Below are positions 16,477 to 25,171 of a stretch of DNA of 64,000 bases, in pieces; within the stretch, counting starts at the first letter, position 1; every line of letters starts with the position of its first letter. This stretch comes from Sphingomonas piscis (GTDB lineage Bacteria > Pseudomonadota > Alphaproteobacteria > Sphingomonadales > Sphingomonadaceae). The translations under genes were made by a program, and so were the position numbers. The notes under the pieces were generated by a model that saw only the letters and a list, made by a program, of their open reading frames with translations, ran no database searches and was not told where the DNA came from. The stretch is taken from contig NZ_CP049869.1 of assembly GCF_011300455.1 (NCBI RefSeq), positions 2,197,501-2,261,500 on the forward strand, given 5' to 3'.

Positions 16477-16886
16477 TATTCAGCCTCCTCTTCACGGCGG
16501 AAACCGCCACGGTCACCACCACGGCCGCCACGATCGCCGTCGCCCCGCGGCGCACGGTCGCGCTCCTGGCGGCGCATCATCGCGGACGGGCCCTTTTCAT
16601 GCTCGTCAACGCGAATGGTCATGAAGCGAATGACGTCTTCGTTGATGTTGGTCTGGCGCTCGAGCTCCGCAATCGCGGCCGCCGGAGCGTCGACATCGAG
16701 AGCGACGTAGTGCGCCTTGCGGTTCTTGGCGATGCGATAAGCGAGGCTGCGCAGCCCCCAGGTTTCGGCCTTGACGACCTTGCCACCATTTTCGGTGAGA
16801 ATGTTGGTTGCGTTTTCCGCCAGCGCATCGACCTGGGCCTGAGCCAGGTCCTGACGCGCGAGGAAAACATGCTCGTACAACGGCAT
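16476..16886 (-). CDS. rpsF: 30S ribosomal protein bS6
   Basis: 136 residues from the ATG beginning [14 protein letters not shown]; the frame extends upstream without a credible start. The body matches bS6 ([41 protein letters not shown]). The tail is Arg/Gly/Asp-rich, as often in alphaproteobacteria. It is the first gene of the rpsF-rpsR-rplI operon. In many bacteria a leader RNA binds the bS6-bS18 complex; I could not confirm such a structure upstream. Confidence 0.96.
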   Translation of the reverse strand: MPLYEHVFLARQDLAQAQVDALAENATNILTENGGKVVKAETWGLRSLAYRIAKNRKAHYVALDVDAPAAAIAELERQTNINEDVIRFMTIRVDEHEKGPSAMMRRQERDRAPRGDGDRGGRGGDRGGFRREEEAE

Positions 16887-17102
16887 GCGTGTCTCTTCAT
16901 GTTGGCCGATCGCTGACTTGCCCCCGTGGCAAGCCCCTCCGGCTGTCGTTCCAAAAAACACAGGCGCAGAGGACATGCCCCAGCGCCAGTGCCGCGGCCT
17001 ATGGCTCAAAGCCGGTCAGAAAGCAAGGCGGCAGACCGCCCGCCGCCATCTTCCCCGCTACCTCGTGACGTGCAACAGAAGCGACCGAGAGAGAGGGTAA
17101 CC

Positions 17103-18755
17103 ATGCGGCAATTCATTCGGCCAGCGATTGTGGCTGCACTGGCAATCGGCACGGCGGCACAGGCCCACCCAAAGGCATTTCCGGTCACCATCACAGTCGA
17201 TGCTTCGAAGACGATCGGAGAACTCAAGCCCGTGTGGCGCTTCTTCGGTGCTGATGAACCGAACTTCGCGACGATGAAGGATGGCCGCAAGCTGCTCGGT
17301 GAACTTGGTGCACTGAAACCCGGCGGCGTCTACTTCCGCGCGCACAACCTGCTTACCTCGGGGGATGGCACCCCATCGTTCAAGTGGGGCAGCACCGGGA
17401 TCTACCGAGAGGATGCGGACGGCAAGCCGGTTTACGACTTCACGGTCGTCGACCGAATCATCGACACCTACCTCGAGCGCGGGATCCATCCATATCTACA
17501 GCTCGGCTTTATGCCGGAGGCGATGTCGAGTGCCCCCAAGGGCACGCCGTACCAGCACAATTGGCGCCCGGGATTCGGCAGCGACTCTCTTCAGGGCGGT
17601 TGGAACTACCCACCAAAAGATTACGCTAAGTGGGGCGAGCTGATCTTCCAATGGACCCGCCACAACGTCGAACGCTACGGCGCCGGCGAGGTCCAAAAAT
17701 GGTATTTCGAGACCTGGAACGAGCCCAACCTCGACATCTACTGGAAAGGCACGTCGGAAGAATTCTTCCGCATGCATGACGAGGCGATCCGGGCAGTTCG
17801 CCGCGCCCTCCCAAGCGCTCGGGTTGGCGGACCGGATGTGGCTGGGTCGGGCGGCGCCTTCATGGATGCCTTCCTCGCCCACGCACGCTCAGGCGACGCA
17901 GCGCCGACCAACTTTCTCTCCTTCCATGCCAAAGGATCGCCCACGTTCGAGAACGGCCACGTGCGGATGGGCATCGCCGCCCAGTTGAAGACGGTGGACG
18001 AAGGGTTTGCCAAGATTGCTGCAGCCGGCCCGCTCGCGAACAAACCGATCGTCATCGGTGAAAGCGATCCCGAGGGGTGTGCCGCCTGTTCCAGCCCGCA
18101 GAACGGCTACCGCAACGGCACGATGTACTCCAGCTACACGGCCGCAAGCTTCGCCCGAATCTGGGAGCTTGCGCGGCGGCACAAGGTCAATCTGGAAGGT
18201 GTGCTGACCTGGGCATTTACCTTCGAGAACCAGCCCTATTTCGCGGGTTACCGGCAGTTGGCGAGCAATGGCATCGACCTGCCGGTGCTCAATACTTTCC
18301 GGATGTTTGCCCGCCTCGGTGAACAGCAGGTGGCGGCTAGCAGCAGTGGGCAGCTAGCGCTCGACAACATCATGGCCGATGGTGTGCGTGGCACGCCGGA
18401 CGTGGGCGTGCTCGCGACCCGTACGAGCCGGGGCGTGGTCGCGTTGATGATCTGGAACTACCATGATGACGATATCGCCGGTCCCGACGCTGCAGTCAGC
18501 CTTCAGCTCCGCGGGTTTGCCTCTCGGCGTCCAACCAAGGCGACTCTCTGGCGCGTCGACAAGAGGCACGGTAACAGCTTCGCCGCGTGGCAGGCGCTTG
18601 GATCCCCGGCTGCCATGGACGAGAAACAATATGCGACGGTGGAGAAGGCCGCTGCAATGACGCCGGAAACGATGCCGGTGGCATTTGCTCGTGGCCAGGC
18701 CCAGTTGAACGTCTCGGTCCCGCGTCAGGGTGTGCTGCTGGTTGAGCTACAATAG
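17103..18755 (+). CDS. GH39-family glycoside hydrolase (beta-xylosidase-like), exported
   Basis: 550 residues with a signal peptide ending AAQAHP; the ATG at 17103 follows a GAGAGGG ribosome site. Clan GH-A active-site motifs are present: the acid/base Glu in ETWNEPN (residue 207) and the nucleophile Glu in VIGESDPEG (residue 320). The substrate-pocket sequence FRAHNLLTSGDG and the C-terminal beta domain after residue 440 also fit GH39, which includes beta-xylosidases and alpha-iduronidases. It would act on plant or exopolysaccharide xylosides in the periplasm or outside. No sugar transporter genes are next to it, so the substrate is open. Confidence 0.85.
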   Translation: MRQFIRPAIVAALAIGTAAQAHPKAFPVTITVDASKTIGELKPVWRFFGADEPNFATMKDGRKLLGELGALKPGGVYFRAHNLLTSGDGTPSFKWGSTGIYREDADGKPVYDFTVVDRIIDTYLERGIHPYLQLGFMPEAMSSAPKGTPYQHNWRPGFGSDSLQGGWNYPPKDYAKWGELIFQWTRHNVERYGAGEVQKWYFETWNEPNLDIYWKGTSEEFFRMHDEAIRAVRRALPSARVGGPDVAGSGGAFMDAFLAHARSGDAAPTNFLSFHAKGSPTFENGHVRMGIAAQLKTVDEGFAKIAAAGPLANKPIVIGESDPEGCAACSSPQNGYRNGTMYSSYTAASFARIWELARRHKVNLEGVLTWAFTFENQPYFAGYRQLASNGIDLPVLNTFRMFARLGEQQVAASSSGQLALDNIMADGVRGTPDVGVLATRTSRGVVALMIWNYHDDDIAGPDAAVSLQLRGFASRRPTKATLWRVDKRHGNSFAAWQALGSPAAMDEKQYATVEKAAAMTPETMPVAFARGQAQLNVSVPRQGVLLVELQ

Positions 18756-18830
18756 CCATTCGGGTTGCGGCGACCGGAGGGCTGTGCAATCCGCCCGCGC
18801 TTGAATTTTGCAAACCAGCGAGAGATTTGA

Positions 18831-19769
18831 ATGCGTGCGTTTCTTTTCCCTGGGCAGGGCAGTCAAGCTGTCGGCATGGGCGCGGCTTTAGCTGATGCGA
18901 GTGCGGCCGCGCGGCACGTGTTCGGCGAGGTCGACGAGGCGCTCGGCCAAAACCTGTTCCGGTTGATGCGCGAGGGGCCGGACGAGGAACTGAGGCTTAC
19001 GGAGAACGCGCAACCCGCGATCATGGCGCACGCACTGGCGGTCTTCGCGAGTTTGACCCGCGAGGGCGGTGTATCGCTGGAAAAAGCGGCCCACTTCGTC
19101 GCTGGCCATAGCCTTGGCGAATATTCGGCGCTGGCGGCCGCCGGCAGCTTCGACCTTTCGACAACCGCAAGGCTACTGAAGCTTCGTGGGAAGGCGATGC
19201 AATCTGCGGTTCCTGTCGGCGAAGGTGCGATGGCGGCCTTGCTTGGTGCCGATCTCGCACTTGCGCAGAAGATCGCGGATGCCGCTGCCGAGGGCGAAGT
19301 CTGCACCGTCGCTAACGATAACGACCCGTCGCAGGTGGTCATCTCGGGTCACAAGGGCGCGATCGATCGTGCCGTCGATATTGCCAAGGACATGGGGGCC
19401 AAACGAGCGGTGCTGCTGCCCGTGTCCGCACCCTTCCATTGCCCGCTTATGCAGCTTGCAGCAGACGCCATGGCCAAGGCGTTGGACGAAGTCGTGCTTC
19501 AAGAGCCAACGATCTCGCTCTACGCCAATGTCACGGCGCAGCCGACCAGCGAAACCGAGACCATCCGTACTCAGCTGGTGGAGCAGGTAACCGGCATGGT
19601 TCGATGGCGCGAAAGCATCGCGAACATGGCGACGGCAGGTGTCGAGGAATTTGTCGAACTCGGCGGCAAGGTGCTCGGACCGATGGTGAAACGGATTGCA
19701 CCGGACGCGAAGGTCACCAGCGTGGTGACGATCGACGACATTGAAGCGCTTGCGAAGGAGATCGCCTGA
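18831..19769 (+). CDS. fabD: Malonyl-CoA:ACP transacylase FabD
   Basis: 312 residues, standard length. Begins with the family signature FLFPGQGSQAVGMG. The nucleophilic Ser is in GHSLGEYSAL (Ser94), the active-site His is in the VSAPFHCPLM region, and VANDNDPSQVVISG is also typical. The enzyme loads malonyl groups onto acyl carrier protein for fatty acid synthesis. It overlaps fabG by one base (TGATG), forming a fabD-fabG operon. Confidence 0.96.
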   Translation: MRAFLFPGQGSQAVGMGAALADASAAARHVFGEVDEALGQNLFRLMREGPDEELRLTENAQPAIMAHALAVFASLTREGGVSLEKAAHFVAGHSLGEYSALAAAGSFDLSTTARLLKLRGKAMQSAVPVGEGAMAALLGADLALAQKIADAAAEGEVCTVANDNDPSQVVISGHKGAIDRAVDIAKDMGAKRAVLLPVSAPFHCPLMQLAADAMAKALDEVVLQEPTISLYANVTAQPTSETETIRTQLVEQVTGMVRWRESIANMATAGVEEFVELGGKVLGPMVKRIAPDAKVTSVVTIDDIEALAKEIA

Positions 19770-20509
19770 TGTTCGACCTAAGCGGAATGACCGCGCTCGT
19801 GACGGGTGCGTCGGGCGGCCTTGGCAGCGCAATCGCCAAGGCGCTCGCGAGCCAGGGCGCGCGGCTCGCCGTATCCGGAAGCAATGTCGACAAGCTGGAA
19901 GGCTTTCGTGCGACGCTCGGCGGCGATCATGTCGCGCTGCCGTGCAATCTGTCGGACGGTGGAGCTGTGGACGAGTTGGTCCCGCAGGCTGTCGAGGCGC
20001 TCGGCGGAAAGCTCGACATTCTCGTCAACAATGCCGGCGTCACTCGCGACACTCTGCTGATGAGAATGAAGGATGAGGACTTCGCCGAGGTGTTGCGCGT
20101 CAACCTCGAGGCGGCGTTCCGGTTGATGCGCGCGGCGACCAAGCCGATGATGAAGGCACGCTTCGGCCGCATCATCTCCGTGACGTCCGTTGTCGGAGTG
20201 ACCGGCAACCCGGGACAGGCAAACTATGTCGCGTCGAAGGCCGGCCTGATCGGTATGACCAAGTCGGTGGCGCAGGAACTCGCCAGCCGCGGTGTGACCG
20301 TGAACTGCATCGCACCGGGCTTCATGGCCTCGGCGATGACCGACGCGCTTAACGAGCAGCAGCGGGCGGGCATCCTGTCCCGTATCCCGGCCGGAGCCAT
20401 GGGGACGGGTGAGGACATCGGTGCTGCGGCCGTCTATCTGGCAAGCCGTGAAGCAGGTTACGTGACGGGCCAGACCCTGCACGTGAACGGCGGCATGGCG
20501 ATGATCTAA
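19769..20509 (+). CDS. fabG: 3-oxoacyl-ACP reductase FabG
   Basis: 246 residues. The NADPH-binding motif TGASGGLGSAIAK is near residue 11, NNAGVTRD near residue 86, the catalytic Ser is in ISVTSVVGVTGNPGQ, and the Tyr-Lys pair is in ANYVASKAG. The C-terminus LHVNGGMAMI is typical of FabG. It reduces the beta-keto group in fatty acid elongation. Coupling to fabD supports this role over that of a general SDR. Confidence 0.95.
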   Translation: MFDLSGMTALVTGASGGLGSAIAKALASQGARLAVSGSNVDKLEGFRATLGGDHVALPCNLSDGGAVDELVPQAVEALGGKLDILVNNAGVTRDTLLMRMKDEDFAEVLRVNLEAAFRLMRAATKPMMKARFGRIISVTSVVGVTGNPGQANYVASKAGLIGMTKSVAQELASRGVTVNCIAPGFMASAMTDALNEQQRAGILSRIPAGAMGTGEDIGAAAVYLASREAGYVTGQTLHVNGGMAMI

Positions 20510-20540
20510 AGTGCAGCCGGGGGCTAAGATTTTGAATAGG

Positions 20541-21056
20541 ATGATGAGGGCGGCTGCGATTGCGGCTGCGGTGACAGTTGCGCCGCCGATTGCGGCGCAG
20601 AGTTCCAATCAGCAGATGCTGGAAATGGCGAAGACGATCCGTGCGCAGGCGGAGCAGCTGAAGAGCAGCCTTTCGCCCGACGATTATCAGGCCATGCTCG
20701 ATAGCGCCGCCCAGATCGAAAAGGATGTGAAGGCCGGCGGGTTCTCGGCTCCTGCCGGTCAGGAAGTGCCCTCCATCTCCAAGAAGATTTCCGATGAGCA
20801 TAACGGCCGTCTGGAATGGCTTACTGCGGAGGAAGCCTGCGTCGGCTTCCAATGGGAGAATTGGCGCACTTATGCGATGACCGTTGGCCCTGCGCTTCCT
20901 GGCCGTAACCAGCGCTGCAAGGCCGCATTCGCGGAGTACGAGACTTACTTCAAGCTGGCCCGGGATGGCCGGGGGGCCGAGGCGAACCGCCACCTTGAAG
21001 CCTACGAGCGGCTCGCGCACGAGGCAGTTGATTACTTCAACGCCAACAAGGGTTGA
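20541..21056 (+). CDS. Hypothetical exported protein
   Basis: 171 residues from the ATG pair beginning MMRAAAIAA; the frame also opens at a GTG 30 bases earlier. The signal peptide ends PIAAQSS. The mature part is helical (MLEMAKTIRAQAEQLKSSL, then YQAMLDSAAQIEKDV), with two Cys near residues 109 and 134, and ends in helices containing YETYFKLARDG. No family recognised. It follows fabG closely and may be carried on the same transcript. Confidence 0.65.
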   Translation: MMRAAAIAAAVTVAPPIAAQSSNQQMLEMAKTIRAQAEQLKSSLSPDDYQAMLDSAAQIEKDVKAGGFSAPAGQEVPSISKKISDEHNGRLEWLTAEEACVGFQWENWRTYAMTVGPALPGRNQRCKAAFAEYETYFKLARDGRGAEANRHLEAYERLAHEAVDYFNANKG

Positions 21057-21088
21057 TCCACTCGGCGCAGCCCTGTGCACGGCGCAGC

Positions 21089-21118
21089 CTTGTCGTGCCG
21101 CGGACCGCACCTATATCG
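21089..21118 (+). promoter_or_regulatory. RpoH (heat-shock sigma factor) promoter of dnaK
   Basis: CTTG at 21089-21092 is followed by exactly 17 bases and CCTATATCG at 21110-21118, a full match to the alphaproteobacterial RpoH consensus CTTG-N17-CYTATnTnG. It lies 65 bases before the dnaK start. No CIRCE element was seen, so sigma-factor control rather than HrcA is indicated. Confidence 0.8.
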
Positions 21119-21182
21119 CCCACGAAATCAACGTAATCGGCTGCCTGCTTAGGGGCCGACAGGGGCAATGAAGAGGAAGAAT

Positions 21183-23114
21183 ATGGCCAAGGTCATCGGT
21201 ATCGACTTGGGCACCACCAACAGCTGCGTCGCAGTGATGGAAGGGAGCACACCCAAGGTCATCGAGAATGCGGAAGGCGCGCGTACCACGCCTTCGGTTG
21301 TGGCTTTCACGAAGGACGGCGAGCGCCTGATCGGGCAGCCGGCGAAGCGTCAGGCCGTGACCAATCCGGACAACACGATTTTCGCGGTGAAGCGCCTGAT
21401 CGGCCGCCGCTTCGACGATCCCGTCACCAAGAAAGACACCGAGCTGGTCCCGTACGAGATCGTGCCTGGGAACAATGGCGACGCGTGGGTGAAGGCGGGC
21501 GGCAAGGATTATTCGCCGTCGCAAGTCTCGGCGTTCACGCTTCAGAAGATGAAGGAAACCGCCGAGGCCTATCTCGGCGAGACGGTTACCCAGGCGGTGA
21601 TCACCGTTCCGGCATATTTCAACGACGCGCAGCGCCAGGCGACCAAGGACGCGGGCCAGATCGCGGGCCTTGAAGTGCTCCGCATCATCAACGAGCCGAC
21701 GGCGGCGGCGCTGGCCTACGGCCTCGACAAGAACGACGGCAAGACCATTGCGGTGTACGACCTCGGCGGCGGCACGTTCGACGTGTCGGTGCTGGAGATT
21801 GGCGACGGCGTGTTCGAGGTGAAGTCGACCAACGGCGACACCTTCCTTGGTGGTGAGGACTTCGACGCCAAGATCGTGGATTATCTCGCCGATCGCTTCA
21901 AGGCGAAGGAAGGCATTGATCTCCGCACCGACCGGCTCGCGCTGCAGCGTCTGAAGGAAGCGGCCGAAAAGGCGAAGATCGAACTGAGTTCCGCGGCGAC
22001 GACCGAGATCAACCAGCCGTTCATCACCGCCCGCATGGAAGGCGGCGCGACGACCCCGCTGCACCTCGTGGAAACGATTAGCCGCGCGGATCTCGAGAAG
22101 CTGGTTGCCGACCTGATCGACCGCACGCTGGAGCCTTGCCGCAAGGCGCTCAAGGACGCCGGCATCGATGCCAAGGGCATCGACGAAGTGGTCCTCGTCG
22201 GGGGCATGACCCGCATGCCGCGCGTGCGTGAAGTCGTGAAGGAGTTCTTCGGCAAGGAGCCGCACACCGGCGTCAATCCGGACGAAGTCGTCGCCATGGG
22301 CGCGGCGATCCAGGCCGGCGTTCTGCAGGGCGACGTCAAGGACGTGCTGCTCCTCGACGTCACGCCGCTGTCCTTGGGCATCGAGACGCTTGGCGGCGTC
22401 TTCACCCGGATGATCGACCGCAACACGACCATTCCGACGAAGAAGAGCCAGGTCTTCTCGACCGCGGACGACAATCAGAACGCCGTCACCATCCGGGTTT
22501 TCCAGGGTGAGCGCGAGATGGCGGCCGACAACAAGGTGCTCGGCCAGTTCGACCTGGTCGGCATACCCCCGGCGCCGCGCGGCGTGCCGCAGATCGAGGT
22601 GACCTTCGACATCGACGCCAATGGCATCGTCAACGTGTCGGCCAAGGACAAGGGCACCGGCAAGGAGCAGCAGATCCGCATCCAGGCGTCCGGCGGTCTC
22701 GCCGATGCCGACATCGAAAAGATGGTCAAGGAAGCGGAGCAGTTCGCCGAGGAGGACAAGAAGCGTCGCGCGGCTGCCGAGGCCAAGAACAACGCCGAAA
22801 GCCTCATCCACTCGACCGAGAAGCAGCTCGCCGAGCATGGCGACAAGGTCTCAGCCGACGTTAAGTCGGAGATCGAGACTGCGATCGCCGAGGCGAAGAC
22901 CGCGGTCGAGAGCAACGATCCCGACCAGATGACGGAGAAGACCAACGCGCTTACCCAGGCGGCGATGAAGCTTGGTCAGGCCATGTACGAGCAGCAGCAG
23001 GCTTCGGCGGCTCAGGCCGGTGAAAACGCTGAGAGCTCGGAGCAGGCCAAGCCGGCCGACGAGGATGTCGTCGACGCTGAATTCTCCGAAGTCGACGAAG
23101 AACCCAAGGCGTAA
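21183..23114 (+). CDS. dnaK: Chaperone DnaK (Hsp70)
   Basis: 643 residues from the ATG beginning [15 protein letters not shown]; a start 15 bases upstream is less likely. The ATPase signatures are complete ([32 protein letters not shown]), followed by the substrate domain from about residue 390 ([14 protein letters not shown]) and the helical lid. The acidic tail ends [12 protein letters not shown], as in other proteobacteria. It folds and protects proteins in the cytoplasm with DnaJ and GrpE. dnaJ follows about 65 bases downstream, and an RpoH-type promoter precedes the gene. Confidence 0.98.
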   Translation: MAKVIGIDLGTTNSCVAVMEGSTPKVIENAEGARTTPSVVAFTKDGERLIGQPAKRQAVTNPDNTIFAVKRLIGRRFDDPVTKKDTELVPYEIVPGNNGDAWVKAGGKDYSPSQVSAFTLQKMKETAEAYLGETVTQAVITVPAYFNDAQRQATKDAGQIAGLEVLRIINEPTAAALAYGLDKNDGKTIAVYDLGGGTFDVSVLEIGDGVFEVKSTNGDTFLGGEDFDAKIVDYLADRFKAKEGIDLRTDRLALQRLKEAAEKAKIELSSAATTEINQPFITARMEGGATTPLHLVETISRADLEKLVADLIDRTLEPCRKALKDAGIDAKGIDEVVLVGGMTRMPRVREVVKEFFGKEPHTGVNPDEVVAMGAAIQAGVLQGDVKDVLLLDVTPLSLGIETLGGVFTRMIDRNTTIPTKKSQVFSTADDNQNAVTIRVFQGEREMAADNKVLGQFDLVGIPPAPRGVPQIEVTFDIDANGIVNVSAKDKGTGKEQQIRIQASGGLADADIEKMVKEAEQFAEEDKKRRAAAEAKNNAESLIHSTEKQLAEHGDKVSADVKSEIETAIAEAKTAVESNDPDQMTEKTNALTQAAMKLGQAMYEQQQASAAQAGENAESSEQAKPADEDVVDAEFSEVDEEPKA

Positions 23115-23127
23115 CTGATGAGCAGGC

Positions 23128-23156
23128 GGGTGCCGGCTAGCAAAAGGTCGGCACCC
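23128..23156 (+). other. Hairpin in the dnaK-dnaJ gap
   Basis: GGGTGCCG and CGGCACCC form a perfect eight-pair stem with a 13-base loop, without a T-run after it. In this position it may lower read-through to dnaJ or protect the dnaK message; it does not look like a full terminator. Confidence 0.5.
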
Positions 23157-23179
23157 CCGTCGCCTGCGGGGGAAGCGTG

Positions 23180-24301
23180 ATGGTCGAGACGGACTATTAC
23201 GAATTGCTGGGTGTTGAGCGCACGGCGGACGACCGGACGCTCAAGGCCGCCTATCGTAAGCTGGCGATGGAATATCACCCTGACCGGCAGGGCGGGTGCA
23301 AGGACAGTGAGGCCAAGTTCAAGGCGATCAACGAAGCCTATGATTGCCTCAAGGATCCGCAAAAGCGCGCCGCCTACGACCGCTTCGGCAAAGCTGCGTT
23401 CCAGAATGGCGGAGGAGGCGGAAGCCCGTTCGGCGAGCAGGGCTTCGACGGCTTCTCCGACATCTTCTCATCGATCTTCGGCGATTTCATGGATCCGCGT
23501 GGGCAGCGTCAGAACGCCGCTCGCGGGTCGGATCTTCGCTACGATCTCGAACTGACACTTGAGGAAGCGTTTCACGGCAAGGAAGCCAGCATCACCGTGG
23601 AGGCGCTCGCCCGCTGCGACACCTGCGGCGGCAAGGGCTGCGCCAAGACGGACAATTGTGCCGCCACCTGCAAGACTTGCAACGGCATGGGCAAGGTCCG
23701 TGCGCAGCAGGGCTTTTTCGTGGTCGAACGCGGTTGTCCGACGTGCCGTGGCAGCGGCGAAGTCATCGCCGACCCATGCCGCGCCTGCGAGGGCGAGGGA
23801 CGGACAGTGAAGCGTCGCGCGCTCTCCGTGAAGATTCCGGCCGGCGTCGATGAGGGCACGCGCATTCGCGTGACGGGCGAGGGGGAGGCGGGCGTTCGCG
23901 GCGCCACCAGCGGGGACCTCTACATCTTCGTGCACATGAAGCGGCATCCGATCTATGCCCGTGAAGGCACGACCCTAGTGGCCGACTGTCCGGTGACCTT
24001 CACCACGGCGGCGCTTGGCGGCGTCATCAGCCTGCCCGGCCTGGATGGGGCCAAGGTCGACCTCAAGATCCCAGCCGGCGTTCAGTCGGGCGAGCAAATC
24101 CGCCAGCGCGGAGCCGGCATGTCCATCCTCAACAGCCGGGGCCGCGGCGACCTGGTCGCCCGGATCCATGTCGAGACGCCGACCCGAATGTCGGCCAAGC
24201 AGAAGAAGTTGCTGGAAGAATTCCGCGAGACGGAAACGGGTGACGAGTGCCCGTCGGCAAAGAGCTTCTTCGGCCGGATCAAGGACGCCTTCGGGGTCTG
24301 A
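23180..24301 (+). CDS. dnaJ: Chaperone DnaJ (Hsp40)
   Basis: 373 residues. The ATG is preceded by GGGGGAAG; a GTG three bases earlier is also open. The J domain has HPD in MEYHPDRQ near residue 32, then a Gly/Phe-rich region. Four zinc-binding CxxCxGxG repeats follow (CDTCGGKG, CKTCNGMG, CPTCRGSG, CRACEGEG), and then the two beta C-terminal domains. DnaJ delivers unfolded proteins to DnaK and stimulates its ATPase. The stop codon directly abuts the stop of the convergent next gene. Confidence 0.97.
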   Translation: MVETDYYELLGVERTADDRTLKAAYRKLAMEYHPDRQGGCKDSEAKFKAINEAYDCLKDPQKRAAYDRFGKAAFQNGGGGGSPFGEQGFDGFSDIFSSIFGDFMDPRGQRQNAARGSDLRYDLELTLEEAFHGKEASITVEALARCDTCGGKGCAKTDNCAATCKTCNGMGKVRAQQGFFVVERGCPTCRGSGEVIADPCRACEGEGRTVKRRALSVKIPAGVDEGTRIRVTGEGEAGVRGATSGDLYIFVHMKRHPIYAREGTTLVADCPVTFTTAALGGVISLPGLDGAKVDLKIPAGVQSGEQIRQRGAGMSILNSRGRGDLVARIHVETPTRMSAKQKKLLEEFRETETGDECPSAKSFFGRIKDAFGV

Positions 24302-25102
24302 TCAGCCCCCTTTGCCCATTGTGTAGACCTGGGCGAACAGTTCGGCAGCGGCGTGCGTCTCAAAACAAGGCTTTGCGGGCGACTGGCTGTCGCAACTGAA
24401 GATCTCGGCCTGCTTGCCGTTCACCGAAACCGGCACGTTCATCAGCGAACGAATGCCAAGGCTTTTCAATTGCTCCGCCTGATCCCGCGTCGGTGCGCGA
24501 AGCAGCGCGATGCTTGAGGCCGCTGCATCATTGCCGCGCGGGTGAACGGGTACGGCCTCCGCGTTTACGTCGAAGACGATAGGCGGCAGCGAACCAAGGT
24601 CGACGGTGCCGCGAGAGGGGAAGTTGCTGCGGCTGCAATCCGCCTTGAGCGCCCCATCGCTTCCCGCCAGCAGCACCCGGTCAAAGCCGCAGAGTGCGCG
24701 CATCCGCCGCGCCACTGCGGCATCGTCGCAGTCGGGCAAGCCTTCCAGAAGACGGCTGATCGTCCCCATCGAAGCGCCGAAGCTGTCGGCGCTCATCACG
24801 CCTTCCAGGATGTAGCGGCCGTCGGCCTGCTGGAAGGCGATGTCGAGGAAGGTCTGGCCGTCGGTCAGGCGTACTCGGTAGGCCCGAGCAATTCCGCTGG
24901 CGCTGCGCTGCCGCGACAGGCTGTTGCGGAGGTCGTGCAGCGGTTGCGCAAGCGTGAACTTGGCGAGCGGCTCGCCGACCATGCGCACATGATATTCGCC
25001 GAGGAACCTGTGCACGTTCTCCGAGGCGCGGAGCACGATCCAGTCGGCTGAAAGCTCGAGCAGGAAGCCCGATTGCTGAACGCTAAAGCTCTCGTTACTC
25101 AC
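24302..25102 (-). CDS. PAS-GAF protein resembling a reduced bacteriophytochrome sensory module
   Basis: 266 residues. The start (SGFLLELSADWIVLRASENVH, then FLGEYHVRMVGEPL) resembles the PAS domain of phytochromes. From about residue 125 a GAF domain follows, ending with LKSLGIRSLMNVPVSVNGK and EIFSCDSQSP. This aligns with the phytochrome pattern in which a Met-Gly-Val-Arg-Ala-Ser-Met stretch precedes a CHH motif. The His residues are replaced and there is no PHY or output domain, so bilin binding and light sensing are doubtful. It may act by protein contacts. The relation is inferred from pattern only. Confidence 0.65.
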   Translation of the reverse strand: MSNESFSVQQSGFLLELSADWIVLRASENVHRFLGEYHVRMVGEPLAKFTLAQPLHDLRNSLSRQRSASGIARAYRVRLTDGQTFLDIAFQQADGRYILEGVMSADSFGASMGTISRLLEGLPDCDDAAVARRMRALCGFDRVLLAGSDGALKADCSRSNFPSRGTVDLGSLPPIVFDVNAEAVPVHPRGNDAAASSIALLRAPTRDQAEQLKSLGIRSLMNVPVSVNGKQAEIFSCDSQSPAKPCFETHAAAELFAQVYTMGKGG

Positions 25103-25171
25103 TGAAGTTGTCGCGTCCCCGCTTGGCTCCGGTCCGTGCTCATTAGCGCAGGGATGCCCGGAAAGCTCCGA

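Noticed and set aside
21057..21182. CIRCE element (HrcA site) before dnaK
   Set aside because: No TTAGCACTC-type inverted repeat is present; an RpoH-type promoter explains control instead.
21111..22838. 575-codon open frame opposite dnaK
   Set aside because: It is the usual antisense shadow of a GC-rich conserved gene, full of Arg, His and Asp, with no independent signals.
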